A stretch of DNA of 64,000 bases from Caldilineaceae bacterium (GCA_022821585.1 JAJEDI010000071.1:30846-94845); one strand, 5' to 3'. Shown: positions 28,041 through 37,578, numbered from the stretch's first letter. The notes: generated by a model from the sequence alone, not told the origin. Program-made: numbers and translations.

Positions 28041-29219
28041 TTATGACCATAAATGGGCATATTTCAACCCGCTGCCCGTATTGAACAGGACAACCGTCTC
28101 GTCTCCGCCAAGCCAGCCCGACTCCAACAACCGCTTCTGACCGGCCAGTGTAGCAGCACCCTCAGGGGCAGGGAAAACGCCCGTATGCCGCCCCATCTGC
28201 TTGGCGCTGGAAAGCATCTCCTCGTCGCTGACCGCAATGGCAACGCCGCCGCTTTCCCGCACCGCCGCCAGTATCAGGAAGTCTCCCACCGCCGCAGGAA
28301 CGCGCAAGCCGTCTGCGACCGTCGTCGCGCCCTCCCAGGCGTCGGCAAACTCGTCCCCCTGCTCAAATGCGCGCACCATCGGCGCGCAGCCGCTGCTCTG
28401 GACGCTGACCATACGCGGCCGTTCGCTTCCGATCAGGCCCATCGCCTCCATCTCGTCGAACGCCTTCCACATGCCCACCAGGCCCGTGCCGCCGCCGGTC
28501 GGGTAAATGATCACGTCGGGCATACGCCAGCCCAGCTGCTCGACGACCTCGTAGCCCATCGTCTTCTTTCCCTCAATCCGGTAGGGCTCCTTCAGCGTGC
28601 TGACGTCGAACCAGCCGTACTCTTCGACCTTTTCCCGCACCTTCACCCCGCAGTCGGTGATCAGGCCGTCCACAAGCGTGACCTCCGCCCCCAAAGTGCT
28701 GCACTCGACGCGAAAGGCCGCCGGCACATCCTCCGGCATATAAACGTGGGCAGGCAATCCTGCTTTCGCTGCATACGCGCTCATCGCGCCCGCCGCGTTG
28801 CCCGCGCTCGGAATCGCCAGTTCTCCCGCGCCCAACTCGTAGGCGCGGCCCACTGCCATCACCAGCCCTCTGGCTTTGAAGCTGCCGGTCGGATTCAGCG
28901 ACTCATCCTTGATCAGCGTATCGGGGCAACCGATTTCATCGCCCAGCCCACGCGCGCACACCAGCGGCGTCCACCCTTCCCCCAACTTGAGTTGCGCCGC
29001 CCGCGTCCGGATGGGGAGCACCTCTTCATAGCGCCACAAGGAAGACTCACGCTCCCGCAAAGATTCGCGTGTCAGCGTCTTGCCCGCCTGCCCAAGATCG
29101 TAGCGCGCCAGCAGCGGCTTCCCGCAGGCCGGGCACAGATTCATCAGCTGTTCGGCGTCGTACCTCTCACCACATCGACCGCACGAAAGATGTGTGAGTG
29201 TCGAACAGGTGGCTGTCAT
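28041..29219 (-). CDS. thrC: Threonine synthase-like PLP enzyme
   Basis: This 392-residue fold type II PLP enzyme has the catalytic lysine K115 in LNPTGSFKARG. It also has SAGNAAGAMSAYAAKAG, a glycine-rich phosphate loop (YPTGGGTG), and an N-terminal zinc ribbon (C13, C16, C29, C32). This matches the archaeal/plant-type threonine synthase, which converts O-phosphohomoserine to threonine. Related enzymes with the same layout act on other substrates, so the symbol is tentative. The ATG at 29219 is chosen; an upstream GTG at 29282 is possible. The Cpn60-like gene follows 78 bases downstream. Confidence 0.83.
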   Translation of the reverse strand: MTATCSTLTHLSCGRCGERYDAEQLMNLCPACGKPLLARYDLGQAGKTLTRESLRERESSLWRYEEVLPIRTRAAQLKLGEGWTPLVCARGLGDEIGCPDTLIKDESLNPTGSFKARGLVMAVGRAYELGAGELAIPSAGNAAGAMSAYAAKAGLPAHVYMPEDVPAAFRVECSTLGAEVTLVDGLITDCGVKVREKVEEYGWFDVSTLKEPYRIEGKKTMGYEVVEQLGWRMPDVIIYPTGGGTGLVGMWKAFDEMEAMGLIGSERPRMVSVQSSGCAPMVRAFEQGDEFADAWEGATTVADGLRVPAAVGDFLILAAVRESGGVAIAVSDEEMLSSAKQMGRHTGVFPAPEGAATLAGQKRLLESGWLGGDETVVLFNTGSGLKYAHLWS

Positions 29220-29487
29220 TTCTTCATGTCCGGTAGGTGGATGCCGTCCGACGCAAGCTTGGAGAACATCATGCGCTGTCACTTATCGACATATGAAAGG
29301 GAGCAGCGGCACAGGGGCGCCGGCTGCCTGCACAATTGTACTTCCCTTCCAACCAGGAAGCAAAAAATAGGCGCGCATATTTCGCCTTGTTCCTGCTCCC
29401 TCCGCAACCGCCCCCCACCAATGTGTACAACTGGAACTGTCATGGTCACCAGACAGTGTCTCCCGCCTCAGTTTGTCGCAAGCCACT

Positions 29488-29577
29488 ACCTACTGACCAC
29501 TGACCACTGACCACTGCAGTTCCGCGCACCAATCAGAGACGACTACACTTGACATACTGTTCGCTGTAAGCCATATT
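29488..29577 (+). promoter_or_regulatory. Truncated repeat copy followed by a promoter for the ABC-2 exporter operon
   Basis: The 29220-29664 gap has no gene. At 29488-29524 three tandem CTGACCA units lead into ACTGCAGTTC, the left-end box of the composite repeat family, but the GC-rich core is missing. Just after it TTGACA (29549-29554) and CATATT (29572-29577) are spaced by 17 bases, a good sigma70-type promoter with a start near 29584, 80 bases before the ABC ATPase gene. Confidence 0.6.
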
Positions 29578-29664
29578 CTCACTTCTGGCACCGCCAGGTA
29601 TTGCAATCTTGCCCTTGCCGAAACTTTCGCCGCCCGCAGCCGTATGTACAGTTGAGACGACGCA

Positions 29665-30669
29665 ATGAAGACAATGGTAGAAGCTCGAAACCTGCGCAAG
29701 TCCTATAAACGCGCCGACGGCTCCACAATTGAGGCCGTCAAAGGCGTCGACCTGGACATCCACCAGGGCGAAATCTTCAGCCTGCTCGGACCCAACGGCG
29801 CCGGCAAGACCACCACGATCTCGATGATCAGCGGGCTGGTCGCGCCAACCGAAGGCGACGCAACCATCGGCGGCCACTCCATCACCAAACAGCCCATGGC
29901 GGCCAAACGCCTGATGGGCTTCGTCCCCCAGGAGATCGCCCTCTATCCCGAACTCAGCGCACGCCAGAATCTCGCCTTCTTCGGCAGAATGTATGGTCTC
30001 GGCGGGAAAAAGCTCAGCCGTCGCGTCGATGAACTGATCGAATTCGTGGATCTCGCCGACCGCCAGAACGACCGCATCGACACCTTTTCCGGAGGCATGA
30101 AGCGGCGCGTCAACCTCGCAGCCGGTCTCCTCAACAGCCCACCGCTCATCTACATGGACGAGCCCACTGTCGGCATCGATCCCCAGAGCCGGCGCCGCAT
30201 CCTCGATACCGTCAAACTACTGCGCGACGAACAGGACATGACCGTCCTCTACACCACTCACCTCATGGAAGAGGCCCAGGAGTTGAGCGACCGCGTCGGT
30301 ATTATGGACCACGGCGAGATTATCGCCATGGGAACCCAGGCCGAGCTGACGCAGCAGGTAGGTGAAGAAGACAGGCTGGAAATAACGACAGGCGCCCAGA
30401 ACGTTGGCGAAGCGCTGACCGAACGCATGCAACAGGATATCGCCGGCCTGACGCGTGTGCTCTACAACCCGCCAGAGCCAATCGGGGAAAATAGCGGAGA
30501 ATCCACGCCCGCCCGCCTGACCGTTTTCGCAAAACGGGGTCGCACCGCGCTCCCGCAGATTATTCAAACTCTTGACGCCGCTGGAATCGACATCCAATCT
30601 GTCGAAGTGCGTGAGCCCGATCTCGAAGCCGTATTCCTGGCACTGACAGGCCGCGCCCTGCGAGATTGA
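29665..30669 (+). CDS. ABC-2 type exporter ATP-binding protein
   Basis: This 334-residue protein has a single nucleotide-binding domain. It shows Walker A GPNGAGKTT (42-50), Q-loop VPQE, signature FSGGMKRRV (141-149), Walker B LIYMDEPTVG and the H-loop in YTTHLMEE. The C-terminal 80 residues form the DUF4162-like regulatory tail common in drug and lipid exporters. It energises the two membrane proteins encoded next (30757 and 32411). An ATG at 29674 is an alternative start. The cargo could be a drug, sodium or a lipid. Confidence 0.9.
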   Translation: MKTMVEARNLRKSYKRADGSTIEAVKGVDLDIHQGEIFSLLGPNGAGKTTTISMISGLVAPTEGDATIGGHSITKQPMAAKRLMGFVPQEIALYPELSARQNLAFFGRMYGLGGKKLSRRVDELIEFVDLADRQNDRIDTFSGGMKRRVNLAAGLLNSPPLIYMDEPTVGIDPQSRRRILDTVKLLRDEQDMTVLYTTHLMEEAQELSDRVGIMDHGEIIAMGTQAELTQQVGEEDRLEITTGAQNVGEALTERMQQDIAGLTRVLYNPPEPIGENSGESTPARLTVFAKRGRTALPQIIQTLDAAGIDIQSVEVREPDLEAVFLALTGRALRD

Positions 30670-30756
30670 CTCCCGGTCACGTCGCGCCCGGGGACGCCCG
30701 CGTCTTGACCGCCCGTTTCCATCACGCCTCCCGCCCACCGCAAACCGCCCTGAAAG

Positions 30757-32346
30757 ATGAGAAAGATTCTCGCAATCACTGCGAAAGAGATCTACACAGT
30801 CTTTCGCGACCGCAACCTGATCCTTCTCATGTTCGCGACGCCGCTGGTTCTGTCCACCATCATCGGGCTGGCCTTCGGCGGCATCGGCGACTCCGATGTA
30901 CCTGACTTCGCCGCCATACCGGTCGCCGTTGTCAACCACGACGAAGGTGTCGACCTGCAAGAGACCGTAAACCTGCAGGGCCAGTTTGCGAACCTGGATG
31001 CCCTTCCCTTTAATCTCCAAGATATCGGGCTTCCTTCCGAGTTGTCCGGCGTTGGACCGAATCCGCTACTGCAGAGCGGCTCCGAGCTGAACTTCGGCGA
31101 CATTCTTGCAGGCATACTGCTTTCTCAACCGATCACCGGCACTGCTACACTCGGCGGAGCTGAAATCGACGTCGCACAGTTTGAATGTACTCTCCTGGGT
31201 CCGCCGCAAGAGGAAGGCGCTGCCAGTTTCGCTGCCGAAGGGTCTCTGGACGATCTGCTCGACGCAACCGCGGTACAAGATGCAGAACAAGCGCGCGCCG
31301 CCGTCCAAAGCGGCGAATTCGCTGCTGCGGTCATCATCCCCCCTGGCTTCAGCAGGCGTATGATCCCCCAATTTGCCTTCGATGAGGGCGGCAGACTCTA
31401 CACCCAACCAGCTGACGAGACCGGGTCCGTCGAGGTATATGCCAACAATGGACGCCCGATCTCTTCCCGCATCCTCCACAGCGTTGTGGCGGGTGTCATC
31501 AATCAGTTCGAGCGCGTCAACGTCGCGCTTAGCGCCACGCTGGAAACATCCGTCAATACGCTGGTGGATAGTCTTGCAGTAGGAGACATCGACCTCAGTG
31601 CCGTAAACCTGCCTGCAACAGCGGCTGCATTGCAAGGCTTGGACGCAACAACACTCGAACCGCTCGGATGCCTGATCGCGCCCGGCGCCAACAACGTCAC
31701 CGTCGCCCAACAGCCGCTGGATGCCCTGCAGGAGGCGCCCCAATTTGCCCGCATTATCGTCCCGATAGGCGCAGCGCAGGCAGTCTTCTTTGCACTCTTC
31801 ACCGGCGTATTCGGCATGAATTCCATCTATGAAGAGCGCAAGTACTGGACGCTGCAAAGACTGATCGTTTCGCCTACCCCGCGCAGCTACCTGCTCGCGG
31901 GCAAGCTGGTCGGGAATCTGGCCGTCGTCTTCCTGCAGATACTCATACTCCAGGCAGCGCTGACCCTTATCGCTTCTGCTGTTCTCGGCGCGCCTACATT
32001 CATTTGGGGTACCGACATTGCCGCTCTTCTGGCGGTGACCGTGGCACTGGCTCTATGCGTTTCGGGCCTCGGCGTGTTTGTTGTCGGACTGGCCAAGACG
32101 CCCGAGCAGGTCCAACTCTTTGGGCCCATGATCAACATCAGCCTCGCCGTATTGGGAGGCGCCTTCGGCTTCGCTCTTCCTGAGCAGGCCGCGAGATTCT
32201 CACTGATCTACTGGGGCGTGGATGCCTATGTAGATCTTTCACTCTCTCAGCCCGATGTCTCACTCAATATACTTGTCCTGTTCTGCCAGGGCCTTGCTCT
32301 CTTTTTGCTGGGAACATGGCTCTTCAAGCGCCGCATAGACCTTTGA
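30757..32346 (+). CDS. ABC-2 type exporter permease
   Basis: This 529-residue protein has one N-terminal helix (LILLMFATPLVLSTIIGLAFG) and a large extracytoplasmic domain (about 45-330). Five or six C-terminal helices follow, with EERKYWTLQRLIVSPTPRSYLLAGKLVG before the second of them. This is the ABC2_membrane_3 layout seen in NatB and in drug exporters. It pairs with the second permease at 32411 to form a heterodimer driven by the ATPase at 29665. The ribosome site is weak. Confidence 0.87.
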   Translation: MRKILAITAKEIYTVFRDRNLILLMFATPLVLSTIIGLAFGGIGDSDVPDFAAIPVAVVNHDEGVDLQETVNLQGQFANLDALPFNLQDIGLPSELSGVGPNPLLQSGSELNFGDILAGILLSQPITGTATLGGAEIDVAQFECTLLGPPQEEGAASFAAEGSLDDLLDATAVQDAEQARAAVQSGEFAAAVIIPPGFSRRMIPQFAFDEGGRLYTQPADETGSVEVYANNGRPISSRILHSVVAGVINQFERVNVALSATLETSVNTLVDSLAVGDIDLSAVNLPATAAALQGLDATTLEPLGCLIAPGANNVTVAQQPLDALQEAPQFARIIVPIGAAQAVFFALFTGVFGMNSIYEERKYWTLQRLIVSPTPRSYLLAGKLVGNLAVVFLQILILQAALTLIASAVLGAPTFIWGTDIAALLAVTVALALCVSGLGVFVVGLAKTPEQVQLFGPMINISLAVLGGAFGFALPEQAARFSLIYWGVDAYVDLSLSQPDVSLNILVLFCQGLALFLLGTWLFKRRIDL

Positions 32347-32410
32347 CTCCAAGTTCAACTCGCAAATGACACCGTTTACGCGATAGCCGGCACGTGCATA
32401 GACTTCTTCA

Positions 32411-33682
32411 ATGCGATCGATTCTGACCATCATCTACAACGATCTGAGCATCTACTTGTCCCAAAGGGGCAACCTTGTCGGCCTGCTCGTCATTCCCGTT
32501 CTGCTTACCCTAGTTATCGGCTGGAGTCTGGGCCGCATCGGCGGCGGCGGGCCGACCCGCCTCCGAGTCGACCTGATCGATCTTGACCGTAGCGACCTGT
32601 CCGCCCATCTGATCGAGGAGCTCCGAGCCGCCAACGATGCTCTCGTACTCTGTCCTCTCGACAATGACGCCGACGACTACTGCCGCCTCGAGGATGAACC
32701 CCTGGACGTAGATCGCGCCATCCAGCGCGCGCATTCGGGTAGGACCAGAGCACTTGTCGTCATCCCCGCCGGCTATGCCGACGCTCTGGTCGACTTCCGG
32801 ACAGTTACCATCGACTTCTACTCCCGGTCCGATCCGATGCAGCCCGGCCCCGTTCTGCAAGGCCTGAACGCCGTCCTCCAGCGCACAAGCAGCGCCTCCA
32901 TGACCAAGGGTGTGGCCGCCGCCCTGCTCGACAATCTGACTACCGCAGCCCAGCTTCCGGCTCTGGATGAGGAGACGCGCGACAGCTTCCTGAACACGCT
33001 CTACGACCGCGCCCTGCAGTTGTCGACGGAACAACCGCCGGCCGTCCTCTTCCGCGTCGCCGATTCCGCAGACGACAGTGAAGGCGGCATCGACAACGGC
33101 TTCAACCAATCCGCGCCCGGCATGGGATCCCTGTACGTCATGTTCACTGTGCTCGGCGGCATGGCCGTCCTTCTGCGCGAGCGTCGCCAGTGGACCCTCC
33201 AGCGCTTGATGGCCCTCCCACTATCCCGCGCACAGATCCTCGGCGCCAAGATCGGCGCCTACTTTACCCTCGGCATGATTCAGTTCTTCATCGTTTTCGC
33301 CGTCGGCGCCGCCTTTGGCATGGATTTCGGCAGCAACCCGCCTGCCCTGCTCGCGGTCATGGCCGCCTTCGTCCTCTGCATCACCGCCCTCACCTTCGCC
33401 CTCGCTCCCTGGATAAAGAGCGAAGGCCAGGCCAGAGGTCTCGTCCTCCTCCTGTCGCTGTCACTCGCCCCCCTGGGCGGCGCCTGGTGGCCGCTCGAAA
33501 TCGTCCCCGAATTCATGCAGACCATCGGCCACCTCTCCCCCGTCGCCTGGGCCATGGACGCCTTCCAGGACCTCATCTGGTACAACGGCGCCTTCCCCGA
33601 CGTCCTCCCCGAAATAGCAGTCCTCCTCGCCGCCGCCGCCGTACTGTTCGCCATCGGCATTCGCAGCTTCAAGTACGAGTAA
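32411..33682 (+). CDS. ABC-2 type exporter permease, second subunit
   Basis: This 423-residue paralog of the preceding permease has the same plan. A first helix (LVGLLVIPVLLTLVIGWSLG) is followed by an extracytoplasmic domain of about 190 residues. RERRQWTLQRLMALPLSRAQILGAKIG then leads into five helices. It is shorter in the outer domain than its partner. It completes a three-gene exporter operon; no regulator is adjacent. The product exported cannot be predicted. Confidence 0.87.
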   Translation: MRSILTIIYNDLSIYLSQRGNLVGLLVIPVLLTLVIGWSLGRIGGGGPTRLRVDLIDLDRSDLSAHLIEELRAANDALVLCPLDNDADDYCRLEDEPLDVDRAIQRAHSGRTRALVVIPAGYADALVDFRTVTIDFYSRSDPMQPGPVLQGLNAVLQRTSSASMTKGVAAALLDNLTTAAQLPALDEETRDSFLNTLYDRALQLSTEQPPAVLFRVADSADDSEGGIDNGFNQSAPGMGSLYVMFTVLGGMAVLLRERRQWTLQRLMALPLSRAQILGAKIGAYFTLGMIQFFIVFAVGAAFGMDFGSNPPALLAVMAAFVLCITALTFALAPWIKSEGQARGLVLLLSLSLAPLGGAWWPLEIVPEFMQTIGHLSPVAWAMDAFQDLIWYNGAFPDVLPEIAVLLAAAAVLFAIGIRSFKYE

Positions 33683-33717
33683 CCGCCAGAAGCTCCCCGC
33701 GCCCCCCCAAAAAGCCT

Positions 33718-33746
33718 GTAGGGGCACCCCTTGTGGGTGCCCTCGC
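33718..33746. repeat. Short dispersed hairpin repeat (GTAGGGGC family)
   Basis: GGGCACCC (33722-33729) and GGGTGCCC (33735-33742) form a perfect 8-bp stem with a 5-base loop, preceded by GTAG. Related copies occur at 54013-54040 (GGGCAGGC/GCCTGCCC) and 54081-54105. It may also end transcription of the exporter operon. Confidence 0.7.
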
Positions 33747-33926
33747 CCTGAATGACCGTCACGCTGGAAAAACGTCACAGTTAGTCCTCAATTCCAATGG
33801 CAGGCGCGACCTGCGCGCATTCCATTCTTGGCGCCACCCAGTCTGCCAGCCTGTGCAATCCTGTCACCTACCAGCGAGATTCGCGAGAACTCACCGACAT
33901 ACTGCACCGAATCCCGCTGCGTTTTC

Positions 33927-33959
33927 GAGTACGACGATCACCTCGTACTCTGATATGAT
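33927..33959 (+). promoter_or_regulatory. Palindrome next to a -10-like box, upstream of the DUF433 gene
   Basis: GAGTACGA (33927-33934) and TCGTACTC (33943-33950) form a perfect 8-bp inverted repeat. TATGAT (33954-33959) follows at once and resembles a -10 box, though no clear -35 is present. DUF433 proteins are antitoxin-like, so an autoregulatory operator is plausible. The rest of 33683-34078 holds only the short hairpin repeat and AT-richer sequence without a gene. Confidence 0.4.
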
Positions 33960-34078
33960 TACACTGAATCCTCCATGCAGTTTTTGCAATGGCCAGAATG
34001 TAAGTCACTTACGAATCTTGCGAAACTGCGAGTATCGATGTTCAATTTGACGGCTTCAGAATCAGTTGAGATACATCA

Positions 34079-34336
34079 ATGGAAAGTCAGGACAAAACAG
34101 GAGCGTCCCCTGGAATCGAACGCAAAGCGGGCGTGATGGGAGGAGATCCGTGCATCGCGGGTACTCGCATTCCGGTGTGGCTCTTGGTACAGGCCCGACG
34201 ATTGGGAAGTAACGAAGCGGAATTACGCAAAGCATATCCGCAATTGCGCGCTGAGGATTTGACCAATGCTTGGGCCTACTACCGTTCTAATAGAGATGAA
34301 ATTGAACAACAGATTACTGTAAACGAGAATGCTTAG
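34079..34336 (+). CDS. DUF433 protein (antitoxin-like), orphan
   Basis: This 85-residue protein contains the DUF433 helix-turn-helix: GVMGGDPCIAGTRIPVWLLVQARRLGSNEAELRKAYPQLRAEDLTNAWAYY. DUF433 proteins are usually followed by a DUF5615 PIN-like toxin and are thought to be antitoxins or DNA-binding regulators. Here the next gene, 94 bases on, is purM, so the partner is absent. The GC content is lower than the surroundings. It is likely a remnant or a solitary regulator. Confidence 0.8.
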   Translation: MESQDKTGASPGIERKAGVMGGDPCIAGTRIPVWLLVQARRLGSNEAELRKAYPQLRAEDLTNAWAYYRSNRDEIEQQITVNENA

Positions 34337-34430
34337 AAAGCCCTGCCTCCACCTGAATGAAGGCATTCATTGTTGTCACTTAAGTGGTTCGACTCGGTCC
34401 GCCTTTCCCTCTATATCCTGACCATCGGCC

Positions 34431-35510
34431 ATGTCAGATTCCAACCAGAGTGCAAATTCACCGCATAGCGCGGTTCACCTTGGGTCTCAAACCTCCAGCC
34501 TCTACGCCGGCGCCGGCGTCGACATAGAGGCCGGCAACCGCGCCGTCGACCTGATGAAGTCAGCCGTGCGCTCGACCTTCACGCCCGACGTTCGCGCCGA
34601 CATAGGCAGCTTCGGCGGCCTTTTCGCCCTCACCGACCTGCCCGCCCAGCCCCTGCTCGTCGCCTCCACCGACGGCGTGGGCACAAAAGTCAAGCTCGCT
34701 GCCCAGCACGGCCGCTGGCAGTCCATCGGCCACGACATCGTCAACCACTGCCTCAACGACATCCTCGTGCAGGGCGCGCGACCGCTCTTTTTCCTCGACT
34801 ACATCGCCGCCGACAAGCTTGTACCCGAAAACGTGGCCGCAGTAGTCCTTGGAATGGCTGAAGCCTGCCGAGCCGCCGGCTGCGCGCTCCTCGGCGGCGA
34901 AACCGCCGAAATGCCCGGCGTCTATACGTCAGGCTCCTGCGACGTGGCCGGTACCATCATCGGTCTGGTCGACCAGGACGCCCTCCTGCCCCGCCTCAAC
35001 GAAATGCAACCGGGCGACCTGCTCTACGGCCTGCCCAGCAGCGGCCCCCACACCAACGGCTACTCCCTCATACGCCGTGTCCTTGAGGCCCGCGACCTGC
35101 ACCAGCAGTTGGAAGAGGGCGAATCTCTGATCGACGCCGTTCTTGCCCCTCATCGCTCCTATCTGTCGCCTCTATTGAAACTGCAAGAAGCCGGCATCGC
35201 CGTAAAGGGCCTGGCCCACATCACCGGCGGCGGCCTTTATGACAACGTGCCCCGCATCCTGCCATCCGGGCTGCGCGCCCGCATTGATCGCCGCAGCTGG
35301 AACCCACCACCAGTCTTTCGCCGCCTATTGGACTGGAGCGGCATGGAGCGAGAAGAAGCCTACCGCGTACTCAACATGGGAATCGGCATGGTGGTCGTCG
35401 TCAGCGCAGACCATAAAGACCCGATCCAATCTGCATTGCCAGATGCCATCCACATCGGCGCCTTGACCGCCAGCAACCACCCTGACTCGGATATCATCTT
35501 CGTAAACTAA
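34431..35510 (+). CDS. purM: Phosphoribosylformylglycinamidine cyclo-ligase (AIR synthetase)
   Basis: This 359-residue enzyme of purine synthesis closes the imidazole ring (FGAM + ATP to AIR). The signature segments are all present: LYAGAGVDIEAGNRAVDLMK, STDGVGTKVKLA, GHDIVNHCLNDILVQGA, LLGGETAEMPG and SSGPHTNGYSLIRRV, with the C-terminal HITGGGLYDNVPRILP. The length is normal for the family. It is not clustered with other pur genes here. An ATG at 34431 follows a C-rich leader without a clear ribosome site. Confidence 0.95.
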   Translation: MSDSNQSANSPHSAVHLGSQTSSLYAGAGVDIEAGNRAVDLMKSAVRSTFTPDVRADIGSFGGLFALTDLPAQPLLVASTDGVGTKVKLAAQHGRWQSIGHDIVNHCLNDILVQGARPLFFLDYIAADKLVPENVAAVVLGMAEACRAAGCALLGGETAEMPGVYTSGSCDVAGTIIGLVDQDALLPRLNEMQPGDLLYGLPSSGPHTNGYSLIRRVLEARDLHQQLEEGESLIDAVLAPHRSYLSPLLKLQEAGIAVKGLAHITGGGLYDNVPRILPSGLRARIDRRSWNPPPVFRRLLDWSGMEREEAYRVLNMGIGMVVVVSADHKDPIQSALPDAIHIGALTASNHPDSDIIFVN

Positions 35511-35557
35511 CGTGCTATCCTCCCACCTGACGCCCCCAATCCCCTCCGCGGACTGAA

Positions 35558-35651
35558 AGGTGTTCTTCGAGGCCCTTCGTGGATAAAGAAGGTGTTCTTC
35601 ACGCCCCTTCGCGTGCTTTCGCGGAAAAGAGATAGATGTTCTCCACGCCCC
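35558..35651 (+). repeat. Three imperfect direct repeats upstream of the enoyl-CoA hydratase gene
   Basis: AGGTGTTCTTC-A-GCCCTTCG-like units start at 35558, 35590 and 35634, the last one shorter (AGATGTTCTCCACGCCCC). They fill most of the purM to hydratase gap. Spacing of 32 and 44 bases suggests decayed tandem copies rather than a regulated operator array. Confidence 0.6.
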
Positions 35652-35673
35652 CATCACACCCAAAGGTAACTCC

Positions 35674-36456
35674 ATGACCACCGACCTAGTCCAACTCTCA
35701 TACAAAGGCCCCGTCGCCACCATCGTCCTCAACCGCGCCGACAAACTCAACGCTCTCAACGCCGAGATGCTCACCGCCCTCGAAACCTACGCAAACGAAC
35801 TGGACCGCAACCAGGACGTCCGCGTCGTCCTCCTCGCCGGCACCGGCAGAGCCTTCTGCGTCGGCGCCGACATCTACGAATGGAGCGACCTCTCTCCCCT
35901 CGAAATGGGACGCCGCTGGATCCGCGACGGCCACCGCATCTTCGCCCGCTACGCCCGCCTCCCCCAGCCCGTCATCGCCGTGCTCAACGGCTACACCTTC
36001 GGCGGCGGCCTCGAACTGGCCCTCGCCGCCGACCTGCGCCTCGCAGCCGAGGGCGTCGAACTCTCTTTCCCTGAAGTAAAGCTGGGGATCATTCCCGGCT
36101 GGGCCGGCACGCAGCGCCTGCCGCAACTCGTCGGACCGAGCCGCGCCAAACAGATGATCTTCACCGGAGATCGCATATCAGCCGAGCAGGCCGAAAAGTG
36201 GGGACTTGTAAATGAGGTAGTACCTGCAGACCAGCTGACCGAACGAGCCCTCGACCTGGCCAACTCCATAGCCGCCAACGGCCCCGTAGCCGTCCAGATG
36301 ACTAAGCAACTCATTGATGCCGCCACCCCTGCCGGCGGCGACAACGGCGTCGTCCTCGAAACCCTCGCCGGCAGCCTCGCCGCCTACACAGCCGACGCCG
36401 AAGAAGGCGTCTCCGCCTTCCGCCAGCGCCGCCATCCCAAATTCACCGGGCGCTAG
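35674..36456 (+). CDS. Enoyl-CoA hydratase/isomerase family protein
   Basis: This 260-residue crotonase-fold enzyme has both catalytic glutamates in place: E114 in GGGLELALAAD and E134 in SFPEVKLGIIPG. The oxyanion-hole segments are GRAFCVGADI and the GYTFGGG loop. It should hydrate trans-2-enoyl-CoA in fatty acid or amino acid breakdown. No other beta-oxidation gene is adjacent, so its pathway is open. AAAGGTAA precedes the ATG. Confidence 0.9.
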   Translation: MTTDLVQLSYKGPVATIVLNRADKLNALNAEMLTALETYANELDRNQDVRVVLLAGTGRAFCVGADIYEWSDLSPLEMGRRWIRDGHRIFARYARLPQPVIAVLNGYTFGGGLELALAADLRLAAEGVELSFPEVKLGIIPGWAGTQRLPQLVGPSRAKQMIFTGDRISAEQAEKWGLVNEVVPADQLTERALDLANSIAANGPVAVQMTKQLIDAATPAGGDNGVVLETLAGSLAAYTADAEEGVSAFRQRRHPKFTGR

Positions 36457-36508
36457 ATTGGAAGGTAACTGTGGCGGCTCTTGAAACAGAAGTGGCGCCC
36501 CAATAGTG

Positions 36509-37315
36509 TCAATTTATGTCAACTGATTCACCACAATGAGGGCACCTGACCGGTTCCTTCGCCACTTTGGCCAGCTCCTCCATATACCCCGACCCCAGTA
36601 TCCCCGCAGGCAACGCGAACAAACCAATGCCGACAATTGCAATGATCCCCGCCAGCACACGCCCCGCTGCCGTGACCGGGAACACATCCCCGTAACCCAC
36701 CGTTGTTAAAGTGATGATGCTCCACCACATCGCCCTGGGAATACTGGCGAACTCTTCCGGTTGGGCCTCATGTTCCGCGAAAAACATCAGCGACGACGTC
36801 ATCACCAGCAGCAAAAAGAGTACCGATACAACTGCCGCAAGTTCACCCTGCTTCGTATGCACTACCTTGCCCAAAGTGCTCAGGCTGCTGAAGTAACGGC
36901 TCAATCGGACAATGCGGGCCAGCAGACGCACGACCCGCAGGAAACGCAGGTCAAGCCCGTGCAGATTGACGAAGAAGACCAGATAGACGGGCAGAACAGC
37001 CAGCAAATCAATGAGCGCCAGCGGAGAGACTAGGTACTGAAGACGGCCCTTTACCGGATGCGCATATCTCGGATTCTCCGTGCAGGTCCACACCCGCAAT
37101 GAAAACTCCACCGTGAAGACGCCAACCGAAATGACCTCAAAGAGATAAAAGGCGCCCGGAGAAATCCGGTGAATCTCCTCCACTGTCCCCACGATCAGCG
37201 CAACGACATTCAGAGCGATCAGTGTGATGAGGAAAACGTCAAAGATTTCGCTGGGCCGGTTACCCGGCTCAGCCTCTTCGATCATTTCGTAGACTGTTTT
37301 CTTTAATGTTTTCAT
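36509..37315 (-). CDS. Voltage-gated-type potassium channel (6TM Kv-like)
   Basis: This 268-residue protein has six helices. S4 carries regularly spaced arginines (R124, R127, R130, R134, R137, R140), and the pore has the K+ filter T205-V-G-Y-G-D210. S6 is followed by a short cytoplasmic tail ending in RCPHCGESVDIN, where C258 and C261 form a single CxxC pair. Four such tails in the tetramer could share a metal or disulfide and sense redox state; this is a guess. It is convergent with the hydratase gene. The length is close to KvAP-like bacterial channels. Confidence 0.9.
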   Translation of the reverse strand: MKTLKKTVYEMIEEAEPGNRPSEIFDVFLITLIALNVVALIVGTVEEIHRISPGAFYLFEVISVGVFTVEFSLRVWTCTENPRYAHPVKGRLQYLVSPLALIDLLAVLPVYLVFFVNLHGLDLRFLRVVRLLARIVRLSRYFSSLSTLGKVVHTKQGELAAVVSVLFLLLVMTSSLMFFAEHEAQPEEFASIPRAMWWSIITLTTVGYGDVFPVTAAGRVLAGIIAIVGIGLFALPAGILGSGYMEELAKVAKEPVRCPHCGESVDIN

Positions 37316-37503
37316 CTGAGGACAATGGAAGGAATGACCAGGATCCCCTGCGGCTCTCTCAGTTGCTGGGGGGCGAATTGCAAATGAATGCTGCGGGGTT
37401 ATGGAAAAGTCCAGGTCGTATTGAGAAAGCGAGGCGTCTGCATCACCGTCAAGAGTAACTGGCGGCTCGAGGCACAGTGAGAGGAAAGATCGTCACTGCT
37501 GAG

Positions 37504-37578
<75 letters not shown>

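Noticed and set aside
28053..29510. 485-codon open frame opposite the threonine-synthase-like gene
   Set aside because: The minus-strand frame has the PLP lysine, zinc ribbon and glycine loop; the plus frame has no recognisable feature.
29488..29524. Possible CRISPR-like tandem array (CTGACCA units)
   Set aside because: The units are 7 bases long without spacers; they are part of the left end of the intergenic repeat.
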